A stretch of DNA of 64,000 bases from Acidisoma cellulosilyticum (GCF_020621385.1 NZ_JAESVA010000002.1:1-64000), one strand, 5' to 3'. Shown: positions 15,016-22,838, counted from the first letter of the stretch. Program-made: numbers and translations. The notes: generated by a model not told the origin, from the sequence alone.

Positions 15016-16052
15016 GCCTCGGCCTCCTCTTCGGAGGAAGTTTCCTCATCCTCATAGCCGATCAGGCTCAGCGCGCGGCCGCGAATCTGCCGCAGCGACA
15101 GCGCGTGGATCAGGGCTTCCTCGGCGCCATGGGTGACCCAGACTTCCGGTGCCCTTGTCTCCTCAACCGTTCGCAGCAGATCGTCCCAATCGGCATGGTC
15201 GCTAATGACCAATGGCAGTTCCACGCCGGCCATCTTGGCGCGCTGGCGCACGCGCATCCAGCCTGAGGCGCGGGCGATCAGCGGATCGTTCATGCGCCGC
15301 GACCAGCGATCGGCGGCGGCGGCGGGCGGCGCGATGACGATGGCGCCTTTAAGATCGTCCTTGCTCGCGCCCGTGGCGGGCAGCAGTGGACCCAGCGGCA
15401 CGCCATGCGCCTCATACAGTGCGCAAAGCGCGGTCAGCGCGCCATGGATGAAAATCGGCCGCTCCCATCCGGCCTCGCGCAGCAGGGCGATGACGCGTTG
15501 CGCCTTGCCGAGCGAATAGGCGCCGACGATATGCGTGCGGTCGGGGAAGATTGTCAGGCTCTTGAGGAGTTTGGCAATTTCATGGGCCGGGTCCGGATGC
15601 CGAAATACCGGAAAGCCGAAGGTCGCTTCCGTCACGAAGACATCGCAGGTGACAGGCTCGAAGGGAGCGCAGGTCGGGTCGCGCTGCCGCTTGTAATCGC
15701 CGCTGACGACCGCGCGGCTGCCCTGCCAGTCCAGCACGATTTGCGCGGAGCCCAGAACATGCCCGGCGGGGACAAGGGTAATGTCGACGCCCTGATGGGT
15801 GAGCGGCGTGTGATAGTCGAGCGCTTGCTGCGTCTCCCCTGCCCGGCCTTCGCCCATCCGCACGCGCATGATGGCGAGTGTCGCCTCCGTCGCCAGCACG
15901 CTGCCATGGCCGGGCCGGGCGTGGTCGGAATGGCCATGGGTGATAACGGCGTGCGCGACCGACCGCAGCGGATCGATGAAGAAATCCCCCGGCTCGCAGT
16001 AGAGCCCTTGGGGCAGAACGCGCAGCCAGGTATCGGGGTGAGGTGCGGTCAT
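15012..16052 (-). CDS. ligase-associated MBL-fold exonuclease
   Basis: A 346-residue metallo-beta-lactamase-fold nuclease of the SNM1/mRNA-3'-processing type. HGHSDH (residues 39-44) is the metal-binding motif. AGHVLGSAQI, SGDYKRQRDPTCAPFE and the late ISDHADWDDL block complete the family pattern. The acidic tail (DEETSSEEEAEA) is unusual. I placed the start at the ATG at 16052 (MTAPHPDTWLRVLPQGLYCEPG), which follows AGGG. Upstream codons in the same frame run into the dispersed repeat and are not family-like. It is predicted to trim DNA ends before ligation by the downstream ligase. Confidence 0.9.
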   Translation of the reverse strand: MTAPHPDTWLRVLPQGLYCEPGDFFIDPLRSVAHAVITHGHSDHARPGHGSVLATEATLAIMRVRMGEGRAGETQQALDYHTPLTHQGVDITLVPAGHVLGSAQIVLDWQGSRAVVSGDYKRQRDPTCAPFEPVTCDVFVTEATFGFPVFRHPDPAHEIAKLLKSLTIFPDRTHIVGAYSLGKAQRVIALLREAGWERPIFIHGALTALCALYEAHGVPLGPLLPATGASKDDLKGAIVIAPPAAAADRWSRRMNDPLIARASGWMRVRQRAKMAGVELPLVISDHADWDDLLRTVEETRAPEVWVTHGAEEALIHALSLRQIRGRALSLIGYEDEETSSEEEAEA

Positions 16053-16156
16053 GATCCCTGAAATATGGACCGCCGCGAGCCGGAAGCAATGCGGCCGGCG
16101 AACCCTGGACAATGCTCCCCACGCTTGCGAGCCTAAAGTGTGGCAGGTTTTGATAG

Positions 16157-16269
16157 AAAATTCGTCATCCGCGCACTTGTTGCGCGGACCCACCCGTCGC
16201 AGCGCCCAGACGGCCGCTTGCCTGCCCGCTTGGGTAGACCCGCGGAACAAGTCCGCGGGCGACAGATTT
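16157..16269 (+). repeat. dispersed palindromic intergenic repeat, copy A
   Basis: The stretch begins AAAATTCGTCATCCGCGC and contains the hairpins GCGCAC-TTGTT-GCGCGG and CCCGCGGAAC/GTCCGCGGG. It shares its architecture with the copies near 25.7, 25.9 and 39.0 kb, and is closest to the last, which lies in the opposite orientation. It has no coding potential of its own. Confidence 0.75.
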
Positions 16270-16299
16270 AGGGGCGATTCCGATCAGACTTGGCAGACC

Positions 16300-16869
16300 C
16301 TAATGCTCCACTCCCCGGAATCTCCAAGTACCGTTTGTCGTGACTTTCGAGGGATGCCGACCAAAAATTGCCCTTGTCACCATATCAAAAAGCTCTTGAC
16401 CGTCGTTTGTGCAGCCTTGGCCTCCATGCGCTAGAGTTTCGCGCTTGTGCTCGGGCGCATTGCTGCTGGCAAAGAAAAATAGCGGCGTATTGTCGCCCCG
16501 AGCACGTAGACTATCCAACAACGCATAGCCTTCTTGGGGCCCCTCACGCCGGCCCATGTCCGAGATCATAGCGCCAAACGACTGCCTCGACAGTATGTTC
16601 AATGCATCTGTCGTGTCCTCAGACAGAACGAAACGAATCCCTACCGACTCCAATGCTTGCCGTTCGTAGATGTTGTTCATCGGGTTGTCATCAACCCAAA
16701 GAATCAAGGGATTATTCGCACCTTCCTGCACAAGATTTACGGCACTTTCAACGCTTCGGACAACATCTTCAATTTGAACATTTGTGGTAGTGGATCGGTC
16801 CTGGCTTTTGGTCTGTTTTGCCGCAGTTAGCGATGCGACCGCTGAAAGTCGCATCCTTTGTAATTCCAA
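16300..16869 (-). CDS. receiver-like protein, probable C-terminal part of a frameshift-joined membrane sensor
   Basis: A 189-codon frame. Residues 1-50 are a helical linker. Residues about 53-170 form a CheY-like receiver fold: the acidic pair in ILWVDDNPMNN, the phospho-acceptor Asp in GAMISDMGRREG, and the switch Ser in FFFASSNAPEH. The usual C-terminal Lys-Pro is replaced by Thr-Asn (GCTNDGQEL). Independent translation is poorly supported: the only codons available are a TTG at 16869 and an ATG at 16854, and neither has a properly spaced ribosome site. The frame overlaps the upstream membrane gene by 43 bp and is entered exactly by a -1 shift at A AAA AAG. Base composition is far more AT-rich than the surroundings. 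Confidence 0.7.
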   Translation of the reverse strand: MELQRMRLSAVASLTAAKQTKSQDRSTTTNVQIEDVVRSVESAVNLVQEGANNPLILWVDDNPMNNIYERQALESVGIRFVLSEDTTDALNILSRQSFGAMISDMGRREGPQEGYALLDSLRARGDNTPLFFFASSNAPEHKRETLAHGGQGCTNDGQELFDMVTRAIFGRHPSKVTTNGTWRFRGVEH

Positions 16870-17144
16870 GTAGTTTTCTTCTTTTTTAAGTCCCCGGGGG
16901 CAAAAAGTTGCCCTGCTCTAAAAGCAACGAGATAAGTAAACACAGCAAGAACAACATAGGGAAAGGAAATCAGAAAATATATGATGGGCAACTTCTCTGG
17001 CGGCGTCAGGGATGCCCCAGTGATAATTACCATGCATGCCAAGCCGTACACCAATACGATGAAAAGTGCGATTATGCCGAGAGGATTTCCCGACAGGCTT
17101 TTCGCGGTCGTACCAAAATCTTTTAGAAAATTGGAGCCGATCAT
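16827..17144 (-). CDS. small two-helix membrane protein, N-terminal part of the putative frameshift product
   Basis: A 105-codon frame. Hydrophobic segments at about 22-44 (LGIIALFIVLVYGLACMVII) and 53-75 (PIIYFLISFPYVVLAVFTYL) are joined by a short polar loop with a conserved-looking PPEKLP. QLFAPGDLKKKK follows on the cytoplasmic side. The last 15 residues (TTWNYKGCDFQRSHR) look like out-of-frame read-through rather than designed sequence. A -1 shift at codons 87-88 would give a 281-residue protein: two membrane helices, helical linker, receiver domain. I recall single-gene proteins of that architecture, which supports the joined reading. No strong ribosome site precedes the ATG at 17144. 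Confidence 0.65.
   Translation of the reverse strand: MIGSNFLKDFGTTAKSLSGNPLGIIALFIVLVYGLACMVIITGASLTPPEKLPIIYFLISFPYVVLAVFTYLVAFRAGQLFAPGDLKKKKTTWNYKGCDFQRSHR
16832..16855 (-). other. 8-bp perfect hairpin in the overlap of the two frames
   Basis: GATGCGAC and GTCGCATC flank an 8-nt loop in the mRNA, starting 25 nt after the slippery heptamer. The stem is perfect. The distance is longer than the 5-9 nt usual for frameshift-stimulating structures, so a stimulatory role is only a possibility. Confidence 0.5.
16881..16887 (-). other. dnaX-type slippery heptamer A AAA AAG
   Basis: In the zero frame of the membrane-protein gene the codons are TTA AAA AAG AAG. The heptamer A AAA AAG is the same as the programmed -1 site of E. 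coli dnaX. After a -1 slip the frame continues GAA GAA AAC TAC TTG GAA (EENYLE) straight into the receiver-like frame, with no stop. A GGGCAA/TTGCCC hairpin (16898-16913) and a GGGG run lie just upstream. A one-base deletion in the A run would look the same. Confidence 0.6.
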
Positions 17145-17360
17145 GTGGTCACGCTACAGTTGGATTGCGCTATCTCTGGGAAAACGGATCGGACAGGCCC
17201 TTCGCCACCTTGGGCGGCGTGATTTTTGATCGTAATTTGCATTGGCTTGGAAATGAAGTTTTTTGATCCTTCCCTCCGGGAATTTTGCTGACTGTCGGTC
17301 AGCGCGAAAGGTTGAAGCTGCGCCCGTGCACCTTGGACCTACGGCAGCTAAGTTAGCATG

Positions 17361-18020
17361 TTAAGCCAGCCCGGCTTCCCGCCGCGCGCGTTTCATGAAG
17401 ACGTCCAGATAGTCCTGCAGATCATTGACGCTTTCGGGCGAGAGGAAGACCGGCGCGGTGATCACCACCTCGCCTTCCGCCAGCCCGAACACCGCGCGGC
17501 GCAGGCCGATCTCCTCCGGCTTTTCCTCAGGCTCCGGCTCGGGCGCCGGCTGATCGAAACCGGCTTCCACGTCCAGCATCTGCCTTGTCTCTCGCCAGGC
17601 GCGCAAAGCCGTCTCGGCGGCCGGCGGGATGAAGCCTTGCGTGAGCAGGAAAGCGCGAATGCCGGCGTCGGACGCCCGCCCGCCGGGAAAACGCTGGTCG
17701 AGGTCCTGAAACAGATCCGGCCGGCCGGCGGCCTCGGTCAGGGCCGCCCGCCGCTCCGGCGAACCGGGCGGATGGGCGATGATGCGCAAGGCCAGGTCGC
17801 TCACCCGCAGCGCGTCACCGCGCCCGTCCATCAGCCCGAATTTCGACAGCGCGCCCAATACGGCGAGCGATTTGCCGTTTAGTCCGGAATAGCCCAGCCG
17901 CTCGGCCGCCACAGCGCGCGGAATTTCCGTCTGGTAGTCGCGTTTATAAACGCTGGCGACGCGACTGACCGCTTCCTTCAGGTTCAGTTGCGGGTAATTC
18001 GGGCTGCGGCTGCGCGACAT
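17361..18020 (-). CDS. conserved hypothetical protein next to the repair locus
   Basis: A 219-residue soluble protein. The N-terminal 110 residues (PNYPQLNLKEAVSRVASVYKRD, RLGYSGLNGKSLAVLGALSKFGLM, ALRVSDLALRIIAHP) have the look of a winged-helix-like domain. An acidic Pro/Glu linker (PAPEPEPEEKPEE) precedes a C-terminal piece (EGEVVITAPVFLSPESVNDLQDYLDVFMKRAR). The start at 18020 has AGGA upstream; earlier codons are not family-like. I know such proteins only as uncharacterised. It lies between the two halves of the ligase-associated repair cluster, divergent from the helicase, so a DNA-related role is possible. Confidence 0.75.
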   Translation of the reverse strand: MSRSRSPNYPQLNLKEAVSRVASVYKRDYQTEIPRAVAAERLGYSGLNGKSLAVLGALSKFGLMDGRGDALRVSDLALRIIAHPPGSPERRAALTEAAGRPDLFQDLDQRFPGGRASDAGIRAFLLTQGFIPPAAETALRAWRETRQMLDVEAGFDQPAPEPEPEEKPEEIGLRRAVFGLAEGEVVITAPVFLSPESVNDLQDYLDVFMKRARREAGLA

Positions 18021-18227
18021 TTTCTTTCCTATCCTAAAATGCCACAAACAACGGTGAGATGGCGTCTCATCGCCTCCCCAAAAGACATAAGCGTTTAAAA
18101 ACGTCAATAACGTTATATTGGAGTTACATGAAAGTTAACGTCGGAAGGTTCCCGTCCGGCTGCGGCGAAGACAGCCGCCTGTGGATAAAATCCCGATCCC
18201 GGATTGCTGACTTGGGTTCCGCCCTTA

Positions 18228-18242
18228 ATTCGCGCTATGTTC
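18228..18242 (+). promoter_or_regulatory. LexA-like SOS box upstream of the helicase
   Basis: ATTC-N7-GTTC differs by one base from the alphaproteobacterial LexA box GTTC-N7-GTTC. It ends 4 bp before the helicase GTG. A further GTTC lies at 18216-18219. The repair function of the gene makes damage induction plausible. Confidence 0.5.
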
Positions 18243-18246
18243 TCAT

Positions 18247-20775
18247 GTGATGAGCGACAGCGCCGCCCGCGCCCCCGCGCGCCGAAGAAAATCCGCGAAA
18301 CCAGTCGCTTCGGGGCTGTTGCCGCCATGTTTTACGGCCTGGTTCACGGCCCGAGGCTGGCTTGCCCGGCCGCATCAGCTTGAAGTTCTGTCTTTGCTCC
18401 AGTCAGGCCAGGATGTACTGCTGATCGCGCCGACCGGCGGCGGCAAAACCTTGTCCGGATTTCTGCCCAGCCTGGTGGACCTCGCCGTCGCGCGGCCCGA
18501 GGGATCGGGCATCCACACGATCTATGTCAGCCCGCTCAAGGCCTTGGCGACCGATATCGCGCGCAATCTGGCGGATCCGGTGGCGGAGATGGACCTGCCC
18601 ATCCGCATCGAGACCCGCACCGGCGATACGCCGCAGAACCGGCGTCAACGCCAGCGCGAGACGCCGCCCGATATCCTGCTGACGACGCCGGAAAGCCTCG
18701 CCTTGCTGCTGAGCCAGGAGGATGCCCCTCACCTGTTCCGCGACCTCCGCTCCGTCATTATCGACGAAGTCCATGCGCTGGCCGGCATCAAGCGCGGCGA
18801 TCTTCTCGCCCTCGGCCTTGCGCGCTTGGCCGTCATCGCGCCTGGTGCAAGGCGCATCGGCCTATCCGCCACCGTCGCGCACAAGCCTGAACTTGCGGCA
18901 TATATCTCGGCCGACGGTCAGGGCGGCGGGCTGACCTTGCTGGAAGTGGCGGACCCCGCCCCGCCCGATCTGTCGATCATGCTGCCGGAAGGGCATCTGC
19001 CCTGGGCCGGCCATATGGGTCTGGCTGCCGCGCCCGATATCCTGGCGCGGGTGAAACAGGCCGGGCTCACCATCATCTTCGTCAATACCCGCGCCCAGGC
19101 CGAGCTGATGTTCCAGGATATCTGGCGCATCAATGAGGAGACGCTGCCGATCGCCATCCATCACGGCAGCCTGGACGTGGCGCAGCGGCGCAAGGTGGAG
19201 GCCGCGATGGCGGCAAGCAAGCTGCGCGCGGTCATCGCCACCGCCTCCCTCGACCTCGGCATCGACTGGGGCAGCGTCGATCAGGTCATTCAGGTCGGCG
19301 CGCCCAAAGGCGTGTCCCGCCTGCTGCAGCGCGTCGGCCGCGCCAATCACCGCATGGATGAGACGAGCCACGCCATCCTCGTCCCCGCCAACCGGTTTGA
19401 GGTGCTGGAATGCGAGGCCGCGCGGCAGGGTGTCGCGGCGCGGGAACTGGACGGTGACCCGCCGCGTCCCGGCGGGTTGGATGTGCTGGCGCAGCACCTG
19501 CTGGGCCTGGCCTGCGCTGGGCCGTTCCACCCCGACGCGGCCTTCTGGGAGATCACGCGCGCGGCGCCCTATGCGGCGCTGGACCGCGCCACCTTCGACG
19601 CCGTTCTCGGCTTCGTAGAGAATGGCGGCTACGCCCTGCAAGTCTATGAACGCTATCAGAAACTTTTTCGCGACTCGGAAGGCTTTGTGCATCTCCGGAA
19701 CACGCGCATCGTGCGGCAATACCGGATGAATATCGGCACCATTGTCGAAGCGCCGATGATCCGCCTGCGCCTCTCGCGCGGCCCGGTTCTGGGGGAGGTC
19801 GAGGAATGGTTCGTCAGCCAGTTATCCGAGGGCGATACTTTCATGTTCGCCGGCCGGCTGCTGCGCTTCGTGCGGTTGCAGGAGACCTGGGCCGAAGTGG
19901 TGGACGGTGGCGGCGGCACGCCGAAAGTGCCGGCCTATCAGGGCGCGCGCATGCCGCTGACGACCGGCCTCGCCGCCCGCGTGCGCGCCATCATGAACGA
20001 CCCGGCGCAGTGGGCTGCCTTCCCCGAGCCGGTGCAGGAATGGCTGAGCCTGCAACAGGCGCGGTCCGTTCTGCCGGGGCGCGATGACCTGTTGGTGGAG
20101 ACCTTTCCGCGCCAGGACCTGTGGTATCTGGTCGCCTATTGCTTCGAAGGCCGCAACGCGCATCAGACGCTGGGCATGCTGCTGACGCGCCGGATGGAAC
20201 GTCTCGGCATCGGGCCGCTGGGCTTCGTCGCGACCGATTACGTCATCGCCGTCTGGTCCGCCCATCCGCCGCGCGACATGGACGCGCTGTTTTCGGAAGA
20301 CATGATGGGCGACGATCTGGAAAGCTGGATGGCGGAAAGCTCCATGCTGCGGCGGACCTTTCGCAATGTCGCGGTGATTTCCGGCCTGATCGACCGGCAG
20401 ATGCCGGGCGCCGAACGGTCTCGCCGGCAGGTGACCGTCAATACCGACCTCATCTACAACGTGCTCCGTCGCCATCAGCCGGACCATATTCTGCTGCGCG
20501 CGACCTGGGAGGATGCGCGCGGCGGTCTGACCGATCTGGGCCGTGTCGCCGGCATGCTGCGCCGGGTGCGCGGAAAGGTCCGGCATGTGCCGCTGGATCG
20601 GGTGTCGCCCCTCGCCGTGCCCATCATCCTCGATGTCGGGCGGGAACGTGTGGCCGGTCAGGGTCAGGAAGATCTGCTGGCCGAGGCCGAAGCCCTTGTC
20701 AAAGAAGCGACAGGAGAAGAACATCCCGAGAACGTTCTTGCACAATCATCTCTCTCCGAATTGGGGTTCATCTGA
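18247..20775 (+). CDS. ligase-associated DEXH-box DNA helicase (Lhr-like)
   Basis: An 842-residue superfamily 2 helicase. Walker A is APTGGGKTLSGFLP (about 60-73), followed by the Ia block YVSPLKAL, the DEVH box (IIDEVHALAGIKRGDLL), SATVAHK (motif III) and the C-terminal RecA domain with IATASLDLGIDWGSVDQVIQVGAP and QRVGRANHR (motifs V and VI). A long Lhr-type C-terminal region follows. Length and order match the ligase-associated DEXH helicase subfamily. Translation can start at GTG 18247 or ATG 18250. It forms an operon with pdeM 44 bp downstream and probably acts with the ligase and nuclease in DNA-damage repair. Confidence 0.92.
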   Translation: MMSDSAARAPARRRKSAKPVASGLLPPCFTAWFTARGWLARPHQLEVLSLLQSGQDVLLIAPTGGGKTLSGFLPSLVDLAVARPEGSGIHTIYVSPLKALATDIARNLADPVAEMDLPIRIETRTGDTPQNRRQRQRETPPDILLTTPESLALLLSQEDAPHLFRDLRSVIIDEVHALAGIKRGDLLALGLARLAVIAPGARRIGLSATVAHKPELAAYISADGQGGGLTLLEVADPAPPDLSIMLPEGHLPWAGHMGLAAAPDILARVKQAGLTIIFVNTRAQAELMFQDIWRINEETLPIAIHHGSLDVAQRRKVEAAMAASKLRAVIATASLDLGIDWGSVDQVIQVGAPKGVSRLLQRVGRANHRMDETSHAILVPANRFEVLECEAARQGVAARELDGDPPRPGGLDVLAQHLLGLACAGPFHPDAAFWEITRAAPYAALDRATFDAVLGFVENGGYALQVYERYQKLFRDSEGFVHLRNTRIVRQYRMNIGTIVEAPMIRLRLSRGPVLGEVEEWFVSQLSEGDTFMFAGRLLRFVRLQETWAEVVDGGGGTPKVPAYQGARMPLTTGLAARVRAIMNDPAQWAAFPEPVQEWLSLQQARSVLPGRDDLLVETFPRQDLWYLVAYCFEGRNAHQTLGMLLTRRMERLGIGPLGFVATDYVIAVWSAHPPRDMDALFSEDMMGDDLESWMAESSMLRRTFRNVAVISGLIDRQMPGAERSRRQVTVNTDLIYNVLRRHQPDHILLRATWEDARGGLTDLGRVAGMLRRVRGKVRHVPLDRVSPLAVPIILDVGRERVAGQGQEDLLAEAEALVKEATGEEHPENVLAQSSLSELGFI

Positions 20776-20819
20776 TTTATGAGCAGCCTGCCGAATGCCT
20801 GCCTGCAAGCCGCGATGTC

Positions 20820-21530
20820 ATGAGCGCCGCCGCTCCGCTGCATATCGGGACCGAGCGTTTGATGCTCGATCCCTCAGGTGCCGTCTCATGGCCGTCCCGT
20901 AGCATGTTGATTTTATCCGATTTGCATCTGGAAAAAGGCTCGGCGGCGGCGGCGCGTGGCCGGCTATTGCCACCCTATGACACAAGATCAACATTGGATA
21001 ATATGTCGCTGTTAATACGGCATTATTCACCAAAATACGTACTCTGTCTCGGCGATAGTTTTCATGACGCCGGCGGGGCTGAGAGGCTCGCCCCCGCCGA
21101 TCAGGCAAGGCTGGCCGCCATGGCGCGCCAAACCAAATTCATCTGGGTTCTGGGCAATCATGACCCTAGTTTGCCGGCCTTCCTGCCGGGCGATATCTGC
21201 GTGGAATGGAGCGACGGGCCGTTCCGATTCCGCCATGAGGCGGGACCGACCACGGCGGGCGCGTTCGAGCTGTCCGGCCATTACCACCCCAAAGCGACGG
21301 TGCCGGTGCGCGGCGCCGCCGTCACCCGCCCCTGCTTCATCACGGACGGCCATAAGCGTCTGATCCTGCCGGCCTTCGGTGCCTATACCGGCGGGCTGGA
21401 TGTCGCGGACCCTGCCATCGCAGGGCTGTTTCCGCGCGGCGCGCGCATCTTTCTGCTCGGCCAAGGGCGGCTGTTCCATTTCCCCATCGGCCGGGCGCGG
21501 GCTGGTGCCAGCGCTGGCGCGGCCGCATGA
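20820..21530 (+). CDS. pdeM: ligase-associated DNA damage response endonuclease PdeM
   Basis: A 236-residue calcineurin-like metallophosphoesterase. The metal ligands lie in ILSDLHLEKGS, CLGDSFHD, VLGNHDPS and SGHYHPK, and LPPYDTRSTL is the PdeM-specific block. The ATG at 20820 begins a family-like N-terminus. A 14-codon frame (20779-20823) ends TGA overlapping this ATG, which could couple translation, although it lacks a ribosome site. It is the last member of the four-gene repair set in this window. The next gene overlaps it by 4 bp. Confidence 0.9.
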   Translation: MSAAAPLHIGTERLMLDPSGAVSWPSRSMLILSDLHLEKGSAAAARGRLLPPYDTRSTLDNMSLLIRHYSPKYVLCLGDSFHDAGGAERLAPADQARLAAMARQTKFIWVLGNHDPSLPAFLPGDICVEWSDGPFRFRHEAGPTTAGAFELSGHYHPKATVPVRGAAVTRPCFITDGHKRLILPAFGAYTGGLDVADPAIAGLFPRGARIFLLGQGRLFHFPIGRARAGASAGAAA

Positions 21531-21862
21531 AGCCGGGCCTCGCCTTCCTGATCCTGGCGGTCGCAGCGGTGCTGGAAGCCGGTGGCGACGCCATCATCCG
21601 GCGCGGGCTGCATGCGGAGGGCCTGGCGCTGCGCCTGGGCCTGATCGTCGCCGGGGGGCTGGTGCTGACCGCCTATGGCGTCACCGTCAATCTGCCGCCC
21701 TGGGATTTCGGGCGGCTGCTCGGCGTCTATGTGGCTCTGTTCTTCGTCGTGGCGCAGGTCATCAACCGCTGCGCCTTCGGGGTCACGCCCACAGCGCCCG
21801 TTCTGCTGGGCGGCGGGCTGATCCTGTCAGGCGCGCTGGTCATGACCTTCTGGCGCGCCTGA
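21527..21862 (+). CDS. small four-helix EamA/SMR-like membrane protein
   Basis: A 111-residue protein with four hydrophobic segments (about 4-20, 32-50, 60-78 and 87-108), the size and layout of small multidrug resistance or half-EamA transporters. The conserved N-terminal Glu of SMR pumps may be matched by Glu17 (AAVLEAGGDAI). Its ATG overlaps the pdeM stop (ATGA), so it is co-translated with the repair gene, although a functional link is not obvious. Substrate unknown. Confidence 0.7.
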   Translation: MKPGLAFLILAVAAVLEAGGDAIIRRGLHAEGLALRLGLIVAGGLVLTAYGVTVNLPPWDFGRLLGVYVALFFVVAQVINRCAFGVTPTAPVLLGGGLILSGALVMTFWRA

Positions 21863-21873
21863 GGGAGCAGATC

Positions 21874-22293
21874 TTACGGGTTGGCGGGCGGGGTGCCGAC
21901 GATGATATCGACGCGACGGACTTCGATCTTGGACATCGGCACTTCCGGCTGAACCGGGCCCTTGGCCACCGCGCTGATGCGGTTCTTATCAACGCCATCG
22001 GCGATCAGCTGGGCCGTCACCGCGCTGGCACGCTCGGCATCGATATCGGCCGGCTCGACATAGTTATGGCCCGGAGGGGCGCCGTAGGCGACCAGGGTGA
22101 CCGGATCGGTCGGGTTCGCCTGGGCGAATTTCGCGGCCGAAGCGACGACGGAATCGGCGCCATTCGCGAGGGTCGAGGTGACGGGCGCGAAAAAGATCGG
22201 GAAGCGCTGGCCGTTGCCCGGTGTCAGCGGCGGATTGAAGGCCGCGCAGGCAGTGACCGAAAGAAGCAGGGGGAGGCCGATGAGCCAGCGCAT
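21874..22293 (-). CDS. lipoprotein with OmpA-like C-terminal domain
   Basis: A 139-residue protein with a lipoprotein signal ending LLLSVTAC-A (Cys at about 16) followed by a mature OmpA/MotB-like peptidoglycan-binding domain: FFAPVTSTL, DPVTLVAYGAPPG, DAERASAVTAQLIADGVDKNRISAVAKG and RRVDIIVG. The Asp and Arg that bind diaminopimelate have plausible counterparts in DAERA and RRVDI. It probably tethers the outer membrane to peptidoglycan. It stands alone, convergent with the SMR-like gene. Confidence 0.8.
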   Translation of the reverse strand: MRWLIGLPLLLSVTACAAFNPPLTPGNGQRFPIFFAPVTSTLANGADSVVASAAKFAQANPTDPVTLVAYGAPPGHNYVEPADIDAERASAVTAQLIADGVDKNRISAVAKGPVQPEVPMSKIEVRRVDIIVGTPPANP

Positions 22294-22384
22294 GGTCTTA
22301 CCTATCAGGTTGACTTGATACGCTGGCTCTAAATCACGGCTGTTTCACCGTCAATTCAATGACGTAGGAAACGCTCTTAAAGGC

Positions 22385-22723
22385 TCAACGCCAATGCTGC
22401 GGGATCCAGACCTGACGGCCGCCGCGCCAGGCCCAATGACCCGGTATGAACTGCGCATAACCCGGACCGCCACGGCGATAATGACCGCCGACCCAGATAT
22501 AGCGATAGCCGTCCCAGCGGTAGTGGCCGGGTTCCCAGATCATGCCCGGCGGCGGCGGGGGCGGACGACGCTCGAAGGGCGGCGGCGGCATGGGCGGATA
22601 GCCCTGCGCGTCAGCCGGGGCGATGCTGGCAATAGCGACGCCACCGGCAGCCAAGGCCAGGCCACCCAGACCAATGCGGCGCAGAAGCCCGCGCCGCGCG
22701 AGGGTTTTCGGATCGTTAATCAT
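22385..22723 (-). CDS. YXWGXW-repeat secreted protein
   Basis: A 112-residue protein. The N-terminus has a basic twin-Arg-like stretch (RRGLLRRIGLGGLALAAGG) and a hydrophobic core ending PADAQ, which looks like a signal peptide. The mature part is Pro-rich (YPPMPPPPFERRPPPPPPG), followed by aromatic W-x-x-G-x-(W/Y) repeats (WEPGHYRWDGYRYIWVGGHY, PGHWAWRGGRQVWIPQHW). This repeat is common in small envelope proteins of Proteobacteria, and its function is unknown. Confidence 0.85.
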   Translation of the reverse strand: MINDPKTLARRGLLRRIGLGGLALAAGGVAIASIAPADAQGYPPMPPPPFERRPPPPPPGMIWEPGHYRWDGYRYIWVGGHYRRGGPGYAQFIPGHWAWRGGRQVWIPQHWR

Positions 22724-22838
22724 CGTCTCTCCTTAATGCTGAGGACTTCCTCGGACGGTCGTATGGAGCACGTCCGAGCAGGCAAAACGAGGGCAGGTTT
22801 GTTACGGAAATTGGGCTGTCAGCCCCTGCCCGCCGGTT

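Noticed and set aside
13783-15057. 424-codon frame antisense to the DNA ligase
   Set aside because: The ligase on the other strand has a full set of catalytic motifs; this frame has none.
16832-16855. hairpin as a proven frameshift stimulator
   Set aside because: The stem is perfect but 25 nt from the slippery site, too far for a classical stimulator; kept only as a possibility.
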